Below are positions 10,382 through 19,676 of a stretch of DNA of 64,000 nt, piece after piece. Numbering within the stretch: position 1 is the stretch's first letter; each line of letters begins with the position of its first letter. The notes under the pieces were generated by a model that worked only from the letters and a program-made list of their open reading frames with translations, had not been told where the DNA came from and searched no databases. A program made the position numbers and the translations under genes. Origin of the DNA: Alteromonadaceae bacterium (GTDB taxonomy: Bacteria > Pseudomonadota > Gammaproteobacteria > Enterobacterales > Alteromonadaceae); assembly GCA_013373625.1 (NCBI GenBank), contig JABXHM010000011.1, forward strand, positions 62,001 through 126,000, given 5' to 3'.

Positions 10382-10547
10382 CACTAATATCCCCCTGAAT
10401 TAATACTTGTTATTTTGTAAGTACTCACTGCATCCATAACCGATAAAGATAAAATGAACGAATAAGCGACTAAATATCTTGTTCTCAAAAAGGCCGGATT
10501 TCACGGCTCCATTCAGTATATTGCTATGCCAGCGTCGGCCAACTGCT

Positions 10548-10581
10548 GAGATGGGTAACTTTGCAGCAATATGGGTAATCC
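10548..10581. promoter_or_regulatory. Candidate operator: two ATGGGTAA boxes 20 bp apart
   Basis: ATGGGTAA occurs at 10551-10558 and again at 10571-10578, exactly 20 bp (two helical turns) apart, about 170 bp upstream of the TonB receptor start. A very similar 34-base element lies upstream of the hydantoinase operon at 14685-14718. Phased direct repeats are typical of MalT-type activators, and such a regulator is encoded nearby. The link is an inference. Confidence 0.55.
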
Positions 10582-10611
10582 ACTGGCAAATTCGGGCACA
10601 AGTTAACCACT

Positions 10612-11892
10612 TTAGGCAGATTTTGCCTGGCCAAAGCGACGCAGAATAAGGTACAACACGGTGGCTACTAATGTGGCGTCGATGGCTGGTGCGGTCGTGA
10701 GTGTAAACCAGCCATACATAGAAGCGAGTGCCACCGCAGACGAAATTAACCAGGTTGCAATACTCAGCCAGTGCACGGCCGGACCATGCTTCAAGCGCGA
10801 AGGATCATAGCCTTCAGGAAATTCCAAAAAACAGTCGATCACGTAAATAGCGGCCACAGGTGGAATTATCACGCCCAATATCAGTAAGAACGGCACAAAC
10901 GAATCGATAATCCCGACAACAGCAAATGCGCCACCAATCAGCGCCCCTACGAGAGTAAAAAGCCAGGGTTTAACCGATTTAAAGGTGGCAGCCAGACTGA
11001 GGCTGTAGGAATACAAATTCACTGAATTGGCGGTCCAGGTGGACAACACCAGGATCAGCAGTGCCGGTACGCCCAGGCCAAAGCCGGTAATAATGTTCAT
11101 AATATTGACATCATCTACCGCCATGGTTGGTACCGCGGCTAATAGCGTAAGTAATGGAATGGCAATGGGAAACGACAGGAACATACCAAACGCCGCCTGA
11201 CGATTGGTGGTAATAAAACGTGACATATCCGGCATTGCCGCCACCGTAAGCAAGTTACTGCCGACCAGCGTTGACAGCGCAATACCAAAGGTCATGGCCA
11301 CGTCAGGAGTGGCATCTTCAATAACGATACCAAACTGATTAATGCTCATTACAAAAACAGTAATGAAGATCACCATCATAATAGGAATGGCCAGCACCGC
11401 CAGTTTGTTAATGGCACCAAACCCATAAATTGTGGTCATTGCCATAAATACGCTACCAACCATAACAATAATGCCAAAGGGACCAGCCCAACCGTACATT
11501 TCGGCAATCGCTGCCACCAGTGCACTGCCAAAGAACGACGCATTTACCCCAAACCAGCCAAGGTGAACGATGGCCAGCATTACGTTAACGATCACCGCGC
11601 CTTTTAACCCAAAAGATGATTGCACTAACACGTAGGTATTCAGGCGCGAACGGACACTGGCAATAGAAGTGAGGGTTCCCATAATGCACAGGATCACCCC
11701 TGCCCAGAATGAACACCACAACGCATCAATCAGGCCCAGCGCACTGCTTACCTGAGCGCCGTTTAAAAAGGTAGACAGACCCACATTAATGCTGATCACC
11801 ACAATGGCAACACGCCAGCCCTTGATGGTTTTACTCTCGGGTACCTGTGTGTCGGAATAGTTATTCACGACGTCTTTGGATTCATCGATCAT
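10612..11892 (-). CDS. NCS1-type (CodB-like) cytosine/purine permease
   Basis: 426 aa with about 12 hydrophobic segments, the size of CodB-type nucleobase:cation symporters. GGGAG lies 9 bases before the ATG. The N-terminal GWRVAIVVISINVGLSTFLNG and the SVNLYSYSLSLA segment in the later part are typical. It begins 3 bp after the stop of the DUF917 gene and so is the last gene of a three-gene operon with the hydantoinase-type ATPase. It probably imports the nitrogen heterocycle or cyclic amide acted on by those two proteins. Substrates of the family include cytosine, allantoin, uracil and hydantoins; the exact one cannot be read here. Confidence 0.87.
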   Translation of the reverse strand: MIDESKDVVNNYSDTQVPESKTIKGWRVAIVVISINVGLSTFLNGAQVSSALGLIDALWCSFWAGVILCIMGTLTSIASVRSRLNTYVLVQSSFGLKGAVIVNVMLAIVHLGWFGVNASFFGSALVAAIAEMYGWAGPFGIIVMVGSVFMAMTTIYGFGAINKLAVLAIPIMMVIFITVFVMSINQFGIVIEDATPDVAMTFGIALSTLVGSNLLTVAAMPDMSRFITTNRQAAFGMFLSFPIAIPLLTLLAAVPTMAVDDVNIMNIITGFGLGVPALLILVLSTWTANSVNLYSYSLSLAATFKSVKPWLFTLVGALIGGAFAVVGIIDSFVPFLLILGVIIPPVAAIYVIDCFLEFPEGYDPSRLKHGPAVHWLSIATWLISSAVALASMYGWFTLTTAPAIDATLVATVLYLILRRFGQAKSA

Positions 11893-11895
11893 GTG

Positions 11896-13023
11896 TTAAG
11901 ACTCCCAGCCATTAAGTAACTCCACCGGCTGATACTGCTCAACCATACCAAAGGCCGAAGGCCCCATAATTGCCAGTGCGGCGGGACTGCGCAGCACGCC
12001 CGGTGCACTGGCGCTGACTATTTTTACCCGTTGCCCGTATCTCAACTGCTCCGTAGTAATAGTTTGTGCAGTTTCACAGTCGAGTACCGAGATAATGTCA
12101 GGTACCGTCGCAACCACCCGTTCACCTATTTTTGCAATCAGGTTTTCGTTCTGAAATTTGACTTCCATTTGTTGCTGGCCGTCGAACGTTTCCACAAGCA
12201 AATGGCCTACCGAAAAGCCCTGATTTGTTTCGCGTTTAACGTCGGTTATTTTACCTTCAAACAATATACCGCCGTAGCCGTAGTCTGCATTCTGTCGAAT
12301 AACACTCAGCAGTGCGTCAGTCGGATCGCTGCCACTACTTTTGACCCGGCGCATTTTACGGCCAATTTCCAGTGCCAGTGAAATCGTGCCGTGAATGGCA
12401 TGTTGTTTAACCTGCTTACCGGTTTGTACATATTCAAATAAATGGCAACTGCCGCCTAATGCCACCGCTGCCGCACGGGCAACCAGTTCTTCAGCCTCAT
12501 TATCGACGGTATCGATGACCAGCGTGTTGCCTTTGGCATCGGTCATTACTGCAGGGCTGGCACTAATACCCACCACATTAAAAATCACCATTTGTGACTC
12601 AGGGAACGCCCGTCCCATGCCGTCGCAATCAACAATTGGCAAGCCGGTTTTAAGTGCCAGAATAAACGGGGCCAAACCATTACTGCCGCCAATCTCGACC
12701 GGAAAAATCGCATCAATTTTTTTGCCTAGCACTTGTTCCAACCGAGCTAACCCGGCAGTAGCCTCGGTTCCACTGGGCAGTTTTTCCAGAGAAACCGTGG
12801 GGGCACCCAACCAGCCACAGGGGGCCACCACTGCGTCATCATCCAGCGTATCGGCGCTGATAATTGTGACATCATTAAACTGGCTATTACTCAGCAAACT
12901 GGTTATTTCCAGGATTGAATAGTACGGATCACCGCCACCGCCTGAGCCCAAAAACGCACAGCCATTAGCCAGGTCTTCCAGGGCATGTTCGTCGAGTACG
13001 CTAAAACCTTTAATGACACTCAT
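11896..13023 (-). CDS. DUF917 family protein (hydantoin/thiohydantoin-associated)
   Basis: 375 aa. It starts at ATG 13023, sharing one base with the stop of the upstream hydantoinase gene (TAATG), with GGAG 9 bases upstream. The N-terminal glycine-rich LANGCAFLGSGGGGDPYYS and the later VDCDGMGRAFPESQM segments are hallmarks of DUF917, a family found fused or next to hydantoinase/oxoprolinase subunits and including a reported S-methylthiohydantoin desulfurase. Here it is almost certainly a partner or second enzyme of the ATPase encoded upstream. The reaction is unknown. Confidence 0.85.
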   Translation of the reverse strand: MSVIKGFSVLDEHALEDLANGCAFLGSGGGGDPYYSILEITSLLSNSQFNDVTIISADTLDDDAVVAPCGWLGAPTVSLEKLPSGTEATAGLARLEQVLGKKIDAIFPVEIGGSNGLAPFILALKTGLPIVDCDGMGRAFPESQMVIFNVVGISASPAVMTDAKGNTLVIDTVDNEAEELVARAAAVALGGSCHLFEYVQTGKQVKQHAIHGTISLALEIGRKMRRVKSSGSDPTDALLSVIRQNADYGYGGILFEGKITDVKRETNQGFSVGHLLVETFDGQQQMEVKFQNENLIAKIGERVVATVPDIISVLDCETAQTITTEQLRYGQRVKIVSASAPGVLRSPAALAIMGPSAFGMVEQYQPVELLNGWES

Positions 13024-14615
13024 TAGGTGTATCTCCTGTTGACTGTGATGTTCAGATCACCTACCGCTTTTACTCGTATTTGCACCATATTGCCCGGCAT
13101 ATAACTCAAATAAACCTCATCTAAATCAATAATCTTTACAGAATCATTGGCTGCTCCGGCGTTAATCGCTTTGGCCACAGCTTGCTGTTTAATGGTCGCT
13201 AACGCTTGCTCCCGTGGTGTAGCGTCGTAAGAGATAATGCTTTCTACCTCGGCCCCGACCTGCGCAATCGCTGCACCCACTGCATTTGCCACCGATGCAT
13301 GACCTGGCCTGATAACCTCACTGGCACCTTTTAACTGTGACGGCGCAATAACACTGCCGCCCCCCACTAAAATAACCGGCACCTTATCGCGAGACATTTT
13401 CATGCGATCCAGACCATCTTCCATAATGCTGTCGATTTTTGCGAGCAGGCCATTGAGCACGGCTGCACTAAACTGAGGTAGACTGGCTTTGTTACCAAAA
13501 TCGGCGCGACCACTGGCAACCGCGATATCGCTGGTAGTAAGTTCCTGACCACCAAAGATCAGCGCCTCTTTGCTAAGGCGATACCCCACCGACTCCGGGC
13601 CAATGACGACCTGCTGCGGCAGTTGCTCACTGTTAAATTGGTTTGGCGCCAGTTCAATACGGGTGCCGCCGCCCAACCCTAAAGCCAGAATATCCGGCAT
13701 CCTAAAGTTGGTGCGGACTCCTCCGATGTCAACGCTCATGGTCGATTCACGCGGAAACCCATGACTCAACGCGCCAATGTCGGTAGTAGTGCCACCTATG
13801 TCCACCACGATTGCGTCTTGTAAGCCAGTTAAAAACGCCCCGCCGCGCATACTGTTGGTTGGGCCTGAGCCAAAGGTAAAGACTGGAAATCTGGCCGCAT
13901 ATTGGGCCGAAATCAAAGTGCCGTCATTCTGACTAATATAAAATGGCACACTGAGGCCTAATTGATCAAAAGCGCGAGTAAACGACGCCACCACCTCTTT
14001 GGCCATTGCCGCCAGCGACGCATTCATAATGGCCGCATTCTCGCGCTCTAAAAAGCCGGGACGACCAAACGCACTGGACAATGTTAAAGCAATCTCCGGT
14101 GCTTCTTCGGCAAATAGTTGCGCGGTACGCTGTTCCATGCATGGATTGATCGGCGCAAAGGTACAGGAAATTGCCGCACTGCGTAGCCCTTTGGCACGCA
14201 TATCCCGAATGGCTTTACGCACTTCAAGCTCGTTAAACGTGCTGATATCGCGGCCGTCAAATTCATAACCACCGGGCAACAAATAGATATGCTGTCCTAT
14301 TTTACGGGTCATTGCTTGGGGCCATCCGGTCATGGGCAGCAGCGCATCACTGGCCGGACTGCCCAAGCGAATAACCCCCACTTCAAGCAACCCCCGACGT
14401 TCAACGAAAGCATTGGTAAAATGGGTAGTACCAAGCATAATACACTCAACATCGCTTACCGCTACCCCGGCGCGGGTCAGCACTGTTTGAATAACATCGA
14501 TGATACCGTCGGTAACGTTCTGAGTGGTTGGACTCTTGGACCAAGACAACACCTGATTTCCGTTTAAAAGTACTGCATCGGTGTTAGTTCCACCTACATC
14601 TATTCCCAATCGCAT
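13023..14615 (-). CDS. Hydantoinase/oxoprolinase family ATPase (HyuA-like)
   Basis: 530 aa from ATG 14615; a TTG at 14621 would add two residues. It starts with the N-terminal hydantoinase motif LGIDVGGTNTDAVLL, an ASKHA-type phosphate-binding loop. A second nucleotide-binding segment is VVDIGGTTTDIGAL, followed by a hydantoinase A domain and a late LVGGGSVIAP. HyuA-type proteins open cyclic amides (hydantoins, 5-oxoproline) with ATP. There is no HyuB-like subunit in the window; DUF917 takes its place. First gene of the operon with DUF917 and the permease, preceded by the paired GGGT element at 14685-14718. Confidence 0.88.
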   Translation of the reverse strand: MRLGIDVGGTNTDAVLLNGNQVLSWSKSPTTQNVTDGIIDVIQTVLTRAGVAVSDVECIMLGTTHFTNAFVERRGLLEVGVIRLGSPASDALLPMTGWPQAMTRKIGQHIYLLPGGYEFDGRDISTFNELEVRKAIRDMRAKGLRSAAISCTFAPINPCMEQRTAQLFAEEAPEIALTLSSAFGRPGFLERENAAIMNASLAAMAKEVVASFTRAFDQLGLSVPFYISQNDGTLISAQYAARFPVFTFGSGPTNSMRGGAFLTGLQDAIVVDIGGTTTDIGALSHGFPRESTMSVDIGGVRTNFRMPDILALGLGGGTRIELAPNQFNSEQLPQQVVIGPESVGYRLSKEALIFGGQELTTSDIAVASGRADFGNKASLPQFSAAVLNGLLAKIDSIMEDGLDRMKMSRDKVPVILVGGGSVIAPSQLKGASEVIRPGHASVANAVGAAIAQVGAEVESIISYDATPREQALATIKQQAVAKAINAGAANDSVKIIDLDEVYLSYMPGNMVQIRVKAVGDLNITVNRRYT

Positions 14616-14684
14616 AGGCAACTAGACTTCTGTTAACTCATTTATATCGATTGTAAGAAGATCAGCTGCACAATAGCTACGCCA

Positions 14685-14718
14685 GAAACGGGTGGTTTTG
14701 AACTAATATGGGTAGGAG
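14685..14718. promoter_or_regulatory. Candidate operator: two GGGT boxes 20 bp apart (second copy)
   Basis: ACGGGTGG (14688-14695) and ATGGGTAG (14708-14715) stand exactly 20 bp apart, about 70-100 bp upstream of the hydantoinase gene start. The spacer and flanks also resemble the copy at 10548-10581 (both have TTTG then AATATGGGTA). This makes chance similarity less likely and suggests joint control with the TonB receptor gene. Confidence 0.55.
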
Positions 14719-14748
14719 AGCACGAGGCATTGGCAAACGCCAAAGATT

Positions 14749-14820
14749 AGAGCCTACAACTTTAGCACCTCTCTAAACAGAAAAAGCCTGTACCATCGTT
14801 GATAACTATGGATATCTTTT
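14749..14820. repeat. Dispersed intergenic repeat, copy 1
   Basis: A roughly 70-base segment that recurs at 28362-28439 with about 90% identity over the first 62 bases. It includes the exact shared blocks ACTTTAGCACCTCT and AAACAGAAAAAGCCTGTACC. Both copies are in non-coding gaps. It does not look like a terminator or tRNA. The rest of the 376-base gap (14616-14997) holds the paired GGGT operator and no gene that I can see. Confidence 0.7.
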
Positions 14821-14997
14821 TATTTGTTATTGATTTTATTTGTTACTACTCAGGTGTGATCTCAGACATATTGACCATAGCTTTTCATTCTCCGTGTTAA
14901 ACCATTGAAACATGACTTAACAAATGGCGTTAGTTTGTGAGAAAGCACCGTTCAATAACCTCACATGCCGGGCTTCCTCACAGTCACAGATAGTACC

Positions 14998-17037
14998 TTA
15001 GTGGTGAATGCGATAGGCATCCAGTATTTTTGCATCTACCCAATAGGTATCGGTATTATCCTGCCCGTCTGTGCGATTAAAAAATAAAAACCGCCCATCC
15101 GGAGTCACCTGAGCCGCAAACTCCGAAGCAGCCGTATTAACCTCGCGGCCGAGTTTAATTGCACTTCCCCAGCTACCATCAGCGTTTTTAAAGCTAATGA
15201 AGAGATCGGCATTGCCGTTAGCGCTATTGCGTTGCCCATCCCAAATCACATAACTTTCGTCGGGCGCTAAAAATGGATGCGCATTCCATTGCCCCGTGTT
15301 GATAGCTTCCGGAAAAGGCACCGGCGCGGCATAACCATCTCCCTTTCGCTGAGCGTAGCGCAGTACACCATTGCCATCGGCGGTTGCCTCGTCGAATGCA
15401 ATGTTGCCCTCATTGGAGGCGGTTACCCGCATGATCCGAATAGCTTCAAAGTCAGGACCCAGCCGCTGCATGTCAGACCAGCCATGATGTGTTCGCGTTT
15501 TATACCCGCGCCCGAAAAACATGGTTTGATTATCTGGCGATAAAGTGGGTGTGCCGTTGCGAGGCCCGATAACACGCTCCTGCCAGCGATGATCGCGATA
15601 CTCATACGCAACTAACTCTTGTTCAGGCTCTGCGTTTTTATGTACTTCACGCACGAAGTACATTTCTGTCATGGTGGGTGCAAACACAACGCCGTACTCC
15701 CACCCTGGCGTAGACACTATACCGGGGGCGAAGGGTAGCGCTGTAATCCCTGGTGTTTTTTGCCCCAGATAGCGGCCACTTAGTACCGGTGCATTGCTTA
15801 CCCGCTCGTTGGCAAATAGTGGCAGAATGTTTTCGGCCACCATTTGCTGGGTTTTATCGTCACGGTCATGGGCTGTGACGATAACCATTAAATCCAGATC
15901 ATCAATAATCAGCACGTACATACCACCGCCACCTTGTGCAGAATATGCATAGTAGCGTTGCCCCGCATAGAGCAGATCAGTACTCCACCAATAGTAACCA
16001 TACCCCTGGTTTGAAACGTCTTTTCCGCCACCATAAATATCATCATCTCCGGTGGTAAAAAGCCGGCTGGTGGCTTTGGCTATAAACGCGGCCGGCACCA
16101 GTTGCTCACCGTGCCAATGACCTTTGTTTTTTGCCAGTAGTCCAAGCTTAAGCATTGCTCGCGAGGTCATGCTGGATGACTCTGGTAAGCCGCTCACATT
16201 GTCCATCCGCCAACCGTAATTGGTAATCCCCAACTTATACAGCAACTCATCTCTGATAAACGCCCGTGCACCACCGGGTACTACAGCCTCGATGACCTGC
16301 ATGACTAACATAGGGTCGTTTTGATACTTAAAGGTTTGGGATTCATCGGTAATTGGTGCGCTCATTTCCAGATAGGCCTGCACCAGCCCCTGCCCTTTCA
16401 ATGATTCCGGACTACGCGTGGATGCTTCCCACTGCGCGTCTTTTATGCGAATCCCGGAACGCATCGACAGCGCATGATTGAGCGTAACTTTGTCGGCGCC
16501 GTCGACGAGCGTTTCAGTGTTAAGTTCATCTAAAAAACTGATAAGCGGTTTATCTAAATCGGCCATCGTTAAATAGCCCAGTTGAATTGCCCGCCCGAGC
16601 GCCAGGCTAATATACACTTTGGTGGCGGACGATTGAGGATGCGGCAAATCGATGCGTCCACGGCGGTAATAGGATTCAAACAATAACTTGCCCTGATGTG
16701 CAACCAGTAAGCTATCGATGTTGCCGTGCTCACCTTGCTCTACCTCTTTGGCTAACTGCAGCATTCTTTGTGTTGCCCCGTTAATACTACTGAGCTTGCC
16801 AACAGCAAGGCCGTCGCTTCGCTGCTCTGGAGTGGTACTCACATACGCAACGGGTAATTCGGGGAGATCCATAAATCGCAGCCCAACCTCTGGCATGCGC
16901 CAGTACCGAATGGGGGCTTCTGCCGGTGTAGCCGTTGGTGCGGTGGCTTTTGTGATCGCATAGAGTCGTGGTGAAAAACTCATGCCGTATAAAACCAACA
17001 AAGCGATGAGGTAACTCAAAATGTTCCGTAGAGTCAT
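14998..17037 (-). CDS. Periplasmic serine hydrolase (beta-lactamase fold) with C-terminal PD40-like propeller
   Basis: 679 aa with an N-terminal signal segment (LSYLIALLVLYGMSFSPRLYA). The first half is a class C beta-lactamase/esterase domain: Ser137-x-x-Lys140 in SSATK, Tyr238-Gln-Asn240, and a glycine-rich AQGGGGMYV near the third motif. From about residue 410 the sequence changes to repeats such as TPTLSPDNQTMFFGRG, HPFLAPDESYVIWDG and AQVTPDGRFLFFNR, typical of WD40-like PD40 blades. The combination suggests a secreted esterase or peptidase with a binding propeller. It is transcribed away from the CadC-like regulator at 17223, whose sensor domain also consists of PD40 repeats. Confidence 0.85.
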   Translation of the reverse strand: MTLRNILSYLIALLVLYGMSFSPRLYAITKATAPTATPAEAPIRYWRMPEVGLRFMDLPELPVAYVSTTPEQRSDGLAVGKLSSINGATQRMLQLAKEVEQGEHGNIDSLLVAHQGKLLFESYYRRGRIDLPHPQSSATKVYISLALGRAIQLGYLTMADLDKPLISFLDELNTETLVDGADKVTLNHALSMRSGIRIKDAQWEASTRSPESLKGQGLVQAYLEMSAPITDESQTFKYQNDPMLVMQVIEAVVPGGARAFIRDELLYKLGITNYGWRMDNVSGLPESSSMTSRAMLKLGLLAKNKGHWHGEQLVPAAFIAKATSRLFTTGDDDIYGGGKDVSNQGYGYYWWSTDLLYAGQRYYAYSAQGGGGMYVLIIDDLDLMVIVTAHDRDDKTQQMVAENILPLFANERVSNAPVLSGRYLGQKTPGITALPFAPGIVSTPGWEYGVVFAPTMTEMYFVREVHKNAEPEQELVAYEYRDHRWQERVIGPRNGTPTLSPDNQTMFFGRGYKTRTHHGWSDMQRLGPDFEAIRIMRVTASNEGNIAFDEATADGNGVLRYAQRKGDGYAAPVPFPEAINTGQWNAHPFLAPDESYVIWDGQRNSANGNADLFISFKNADGSWGSAIKLGREVNTAASEFAAQVTPDGRFLFFNRTDGQDNTDTYWVDAKILDAYRIHH

Positions 17038-17123
17038 AACCTGTAATTCCTGTTGTTATAAAACCTGGTGGTCAAATTGTTTAAGACGTATTGGATAGGG
17101 AAATACCCTGAATGACATGAAAA

Positions 17124-17161
17124 AAAGCTGACGTTTAGCTGATTTCTCGGCTTTCAGCTTT
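17124..17161. repeat. Inverted repeat in divergent promoter region
   Basis: AAAGCTGA (17124-17131) and TCAGCTTT (17154-17161), with a partial third copy (TTTAGCTGA) between them, lie in the 185-base gap between the divergent serine hydrolase and CadC-like genes. It is a candidate operator for the CadC-like winged-helix protein. Confidence 0.4.
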
Positions 17162-17222
17162 GTTTGCACTGCCACCTTAAGGTAAGCTCATCAAAGTTTT
17201 GCAAGGGATCACTCAACAGCGT

Positions 17223-19289
17223 ATGGCGCAAAAATTCTGGGTTAACAACTACTTTATAGATGTAAGCCGCAACCAAATTCAGCATCAGCAACAAGCCACA
17301 CAGCTTCCGCCTAAAGCATTAAAAGTGTTAGAGGTGCTGGCTTCTCGCGCAGGCGATGTAGTGACCCACGAAGAGTTAATGGACATCGTTTGGGGTAAGA
17401 GCATCGTTGGACCAAACACCTTGCAGCGTGCCATTGCGCAACTGCGAAAAGCGTTTGGCGATGACAGCAAACAACAGGCGTTTATTAAAACCCATGCAAA
17501 GCAGGGATATAGTCTCGACGCCCATGTTCGCTGGGAAGATAACGCCCCTGCTCAGGTTCAGGATCAGGAGCAAGCGCCGCCGAAAACTAACAAGGGCAAG
17601 CGCTTCGGGTTTTACCTGTTACTCTTTGTACCAATATTTTTCGCCACGGTAATAGCAATTAAGTCAACGCCCACACGTTTTGATCGGCTTACGCCCATCA
17701 CTGCCAGCGATGAACAGGAATTTAATGCGTCGTATTCGCCCGACGGCAAATACCTGGTGTTTAATCGTTTTGTGGGTCAGTGTTTAAGCCACTTATGGGC
17801 CAAAGATCTTAGTAATAATCAGGAAGTCAGATTAAGCCGGGCACCAGGCCACTATAACGGCTTGAGTTGGTCGGCGGACGGCTCACAAATTGCGTTGGTA
17901 TTACAATCGAGTTGTGAGTCGCTCAGTGAGCAACCTCAACAATGCTGGCAGCTTCAAACACTGGACTTTGCCAGTGCATGGCGAGGTGAACCCAACAATG
18001 CACTACGCTATGATTGCGAGCAAACCGAAATCTCGCATCCATCATGGCTGAATGATGGCCGTATCGCACTGCTGCGCCACAGCAATGGCCCAAACAGCAC
18101 GCCAAACTTAATTATTCACGACGCCCGAACTAACGACGTTGTTGAACTTGAATTGCCGATACGCGGAAGACTCTATTCACTTGATTACTCCCGTGCCACC
18201 AATCAATTTGCAACAACCAGCATAGCCGACGATAACCAACACCTGCTCAGCCGCATTAGTATTAACGGCGAATTAGTCTCCGAAGCACAAATAAAACGTT
18301 TACCGCACCACTCTGTGTACGATGATTTTCCCATTCGTTTTGCGCCAGACGGAAAACGTTTTTTAACGGAAGTTGCAGGCCAACTTTACTTTCTGACTAA
18401 AAATGGCAGCCTGACCCTGAGTCACACCGACAGTTTTAATGGCTTATCGGCGCCCATTTTCCACCCCACAGACAACAAAATCGCCGCCACGCAGGGCACC
18501 AAGGATTTTGATATTGGCTATGTAAACTTATCCGGTACAACTGGCGATGCAGACGTATTTGCGCGATCCACGGAAGTCGATGCTAACGCCCAATTTCAGC
18601 CCAACGGCACGCACATCGCGTTTGTCTCGTATCGCAGCGGTAACAGCCAACTCTGGCTAAAAGATAACAACAATGTTTATCAGCTTACCCACTTTGAAAA
18701 TGGTATGCGCGGCATTCTGTTCAGCTGGTCACCACAAGGCAATCGGCTCGTCACTAACGTGAATCACCACATTACACTGGTTGAGCTCGACGGCAGCACT
18801 AGCCAAATCGACACGCCTGTTGCCGTGAATATACTGATGCCCTGGACGAAGACCAACACCTTACTGGTTACCGCCAATATAAATGGCGCCGATCGCTTAT
18901 ATAAGATAGACATTACCAGCGGTGAAACCACGGATACCGGACTGAGCAACGTGATGTGGGCAGCTTACACATCATCGGGCAATATCTTGTACAGCGACAA
19001 TCAAAAAGACTTTTGGTTGTTGAAAGACTCACGCTCCATACCGCTTAATGCCCTGCACAATAAGCTTTACGGAAAACGCGCTTTATTTAAAAATGATGTG
19101 CTACTCGGTTTGGACGCTGACAATCAGTTGTGGCAGTACGACATAACAACCAACATCCTGACGGAAGTAGCTCAGCTTAACAAAGACGTGATTTTTGTGA
19201 GCGACATCAGGGCAGATGAAATGCTCGCAACCAAATTTATTGGTGGTCGCCGTGAACTGGTTGAGCTAACGGTGTCTGACTCGCAATAG
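17223..19289 (+). CDS. CadC-like transmembrane winged-helix regulator with PD40/TolB-like sensor
   Basis: 688 aa from ATG 17223; a TTG at 17199 is in frame but has no better ribosome site. The N-terminal OmpR/PhoB-type winged helix (PPKALKVLEVLASRAGDVVTHEEL, LQRAIAQLRKAFGDD, IKTHAKQGYSL) is followed by a single membrane helix at about 128-146 and a long periplasmic domain. That domain has repeats such as ASYSPDGKYLVFNRF, LSWSADGSQIALV and FQPNGTHIAFVSYRSG, i.e. a TolB/PD40 propeller. Membrane-bound ToxR/CadC proteins bind DNA while sensing outside. Divergent from the serine hydrolase, which it may control. Confidence 0.88.
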   Translation: MAQKFWVNNYFIDVSRNQIQHQQQATQLPPKALKVLEVLASRAGDVVTHEELMDIVWGKSIVGPNTLQRAIAQLRKAFGDDSKQQAFIKTHAKQGYSLDAHVRWEDNAPAQVQDQEQAPPKTNKGKRFGFYLLLFVPIFFATVIAIKSTPTRFDRLTPITASDEQEFNASYSPDGKYLVFNRFVGQCLSHLWAKDLSNNQEVRLSRAPGHYNGLSWSADGSQIALVLQSSCESLSEQPQQCWQLQTLDFASAWRGEPNNALRYDCEQTEISHPSWLNDGRIALLRHSNGPNSTPNLIIHDARTNDVVELELPIRGRLYSLDYSRATNQFATTSIADDNQHLLSRISINGELVSEAQIKRLPHHSVYDDFPIRFAPDGKRFLTEVAGQLYFLTKNGSLTLSHTDSFNGLSAPIFHPTDNKIAATQGTKDFDIGYVNLSGTTGDADVFARSTEVDANAQFQPNGTHIAFVSYRSGNSQLWLKDNNNVYQLTHFENGMRGILFSWSPQGNRLVTNVNHHITLVELDGSTSQIDTPVAVNILMPWTKTNTLLVTANINGADRLYKIDITSGETTDTGLSNVMWAAYTSSGNILYSDNQKDFWLLKDSRSIPLNALHNKLYGKRALFKNDVLLGLDADNQLWQYDITTNILTEVAQLNKDVIFVSDIRADEMLATKFIGGRRELVELTVSDSQ

Positions 19290-19471
19290 CAGCTCGAGGC
19301 ACGCGGCGAGTGTAAAACGCACAATTGCCGCAGTGGTAAAGGTTTTAACAACGGATAGTAACGTCACCCTCCATGTAGTTAAGTAGTCATCTTATTCAAC
19401 CATACGGCGAAGCCATTATGACGACTACAGCAAGGTGCCTTTTATTGTGCATGAACCTAAGGGTCCGCAAT

Positions 19472-19492
19472 GAGCACCTGAGGTGCTTTTTA
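19472..19492 (+). terminator. Rho-independent terminator
   Basis: AGCACC-TGA-GGTGCT hairpin (19473-19487) followed by TTTTT. It lies 180 bases beyond the CadC-like gene stop and reads in that gene's direction. The rest of the 19290-19676 gap contains only short open frames without ribosome sites. Confidence 0.65.
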
Positions 19493-19676
19493 ATACCCTT
19501 CGTTGAATGAAGGAAAGTATCAACTCAGTTTACTGGCAACGGGCGCAACAGCGTTATGTTTGCAATTAAAACCAATCAGCTTGAGGTGTACCCGGCAGAT
19601 GTTAGGTGCCTCATTACTCCCGCCCCTGATTATGCCAGTCCGCTTCGCCAAATCGAAAAAGGGCAAGGTTGATTGT

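Noticed and set aside
19556-19675. Short open frame of 38 aa
   Set aside because: No ribosome site, no recognisable motif, and in the wake of the upstream terminator.
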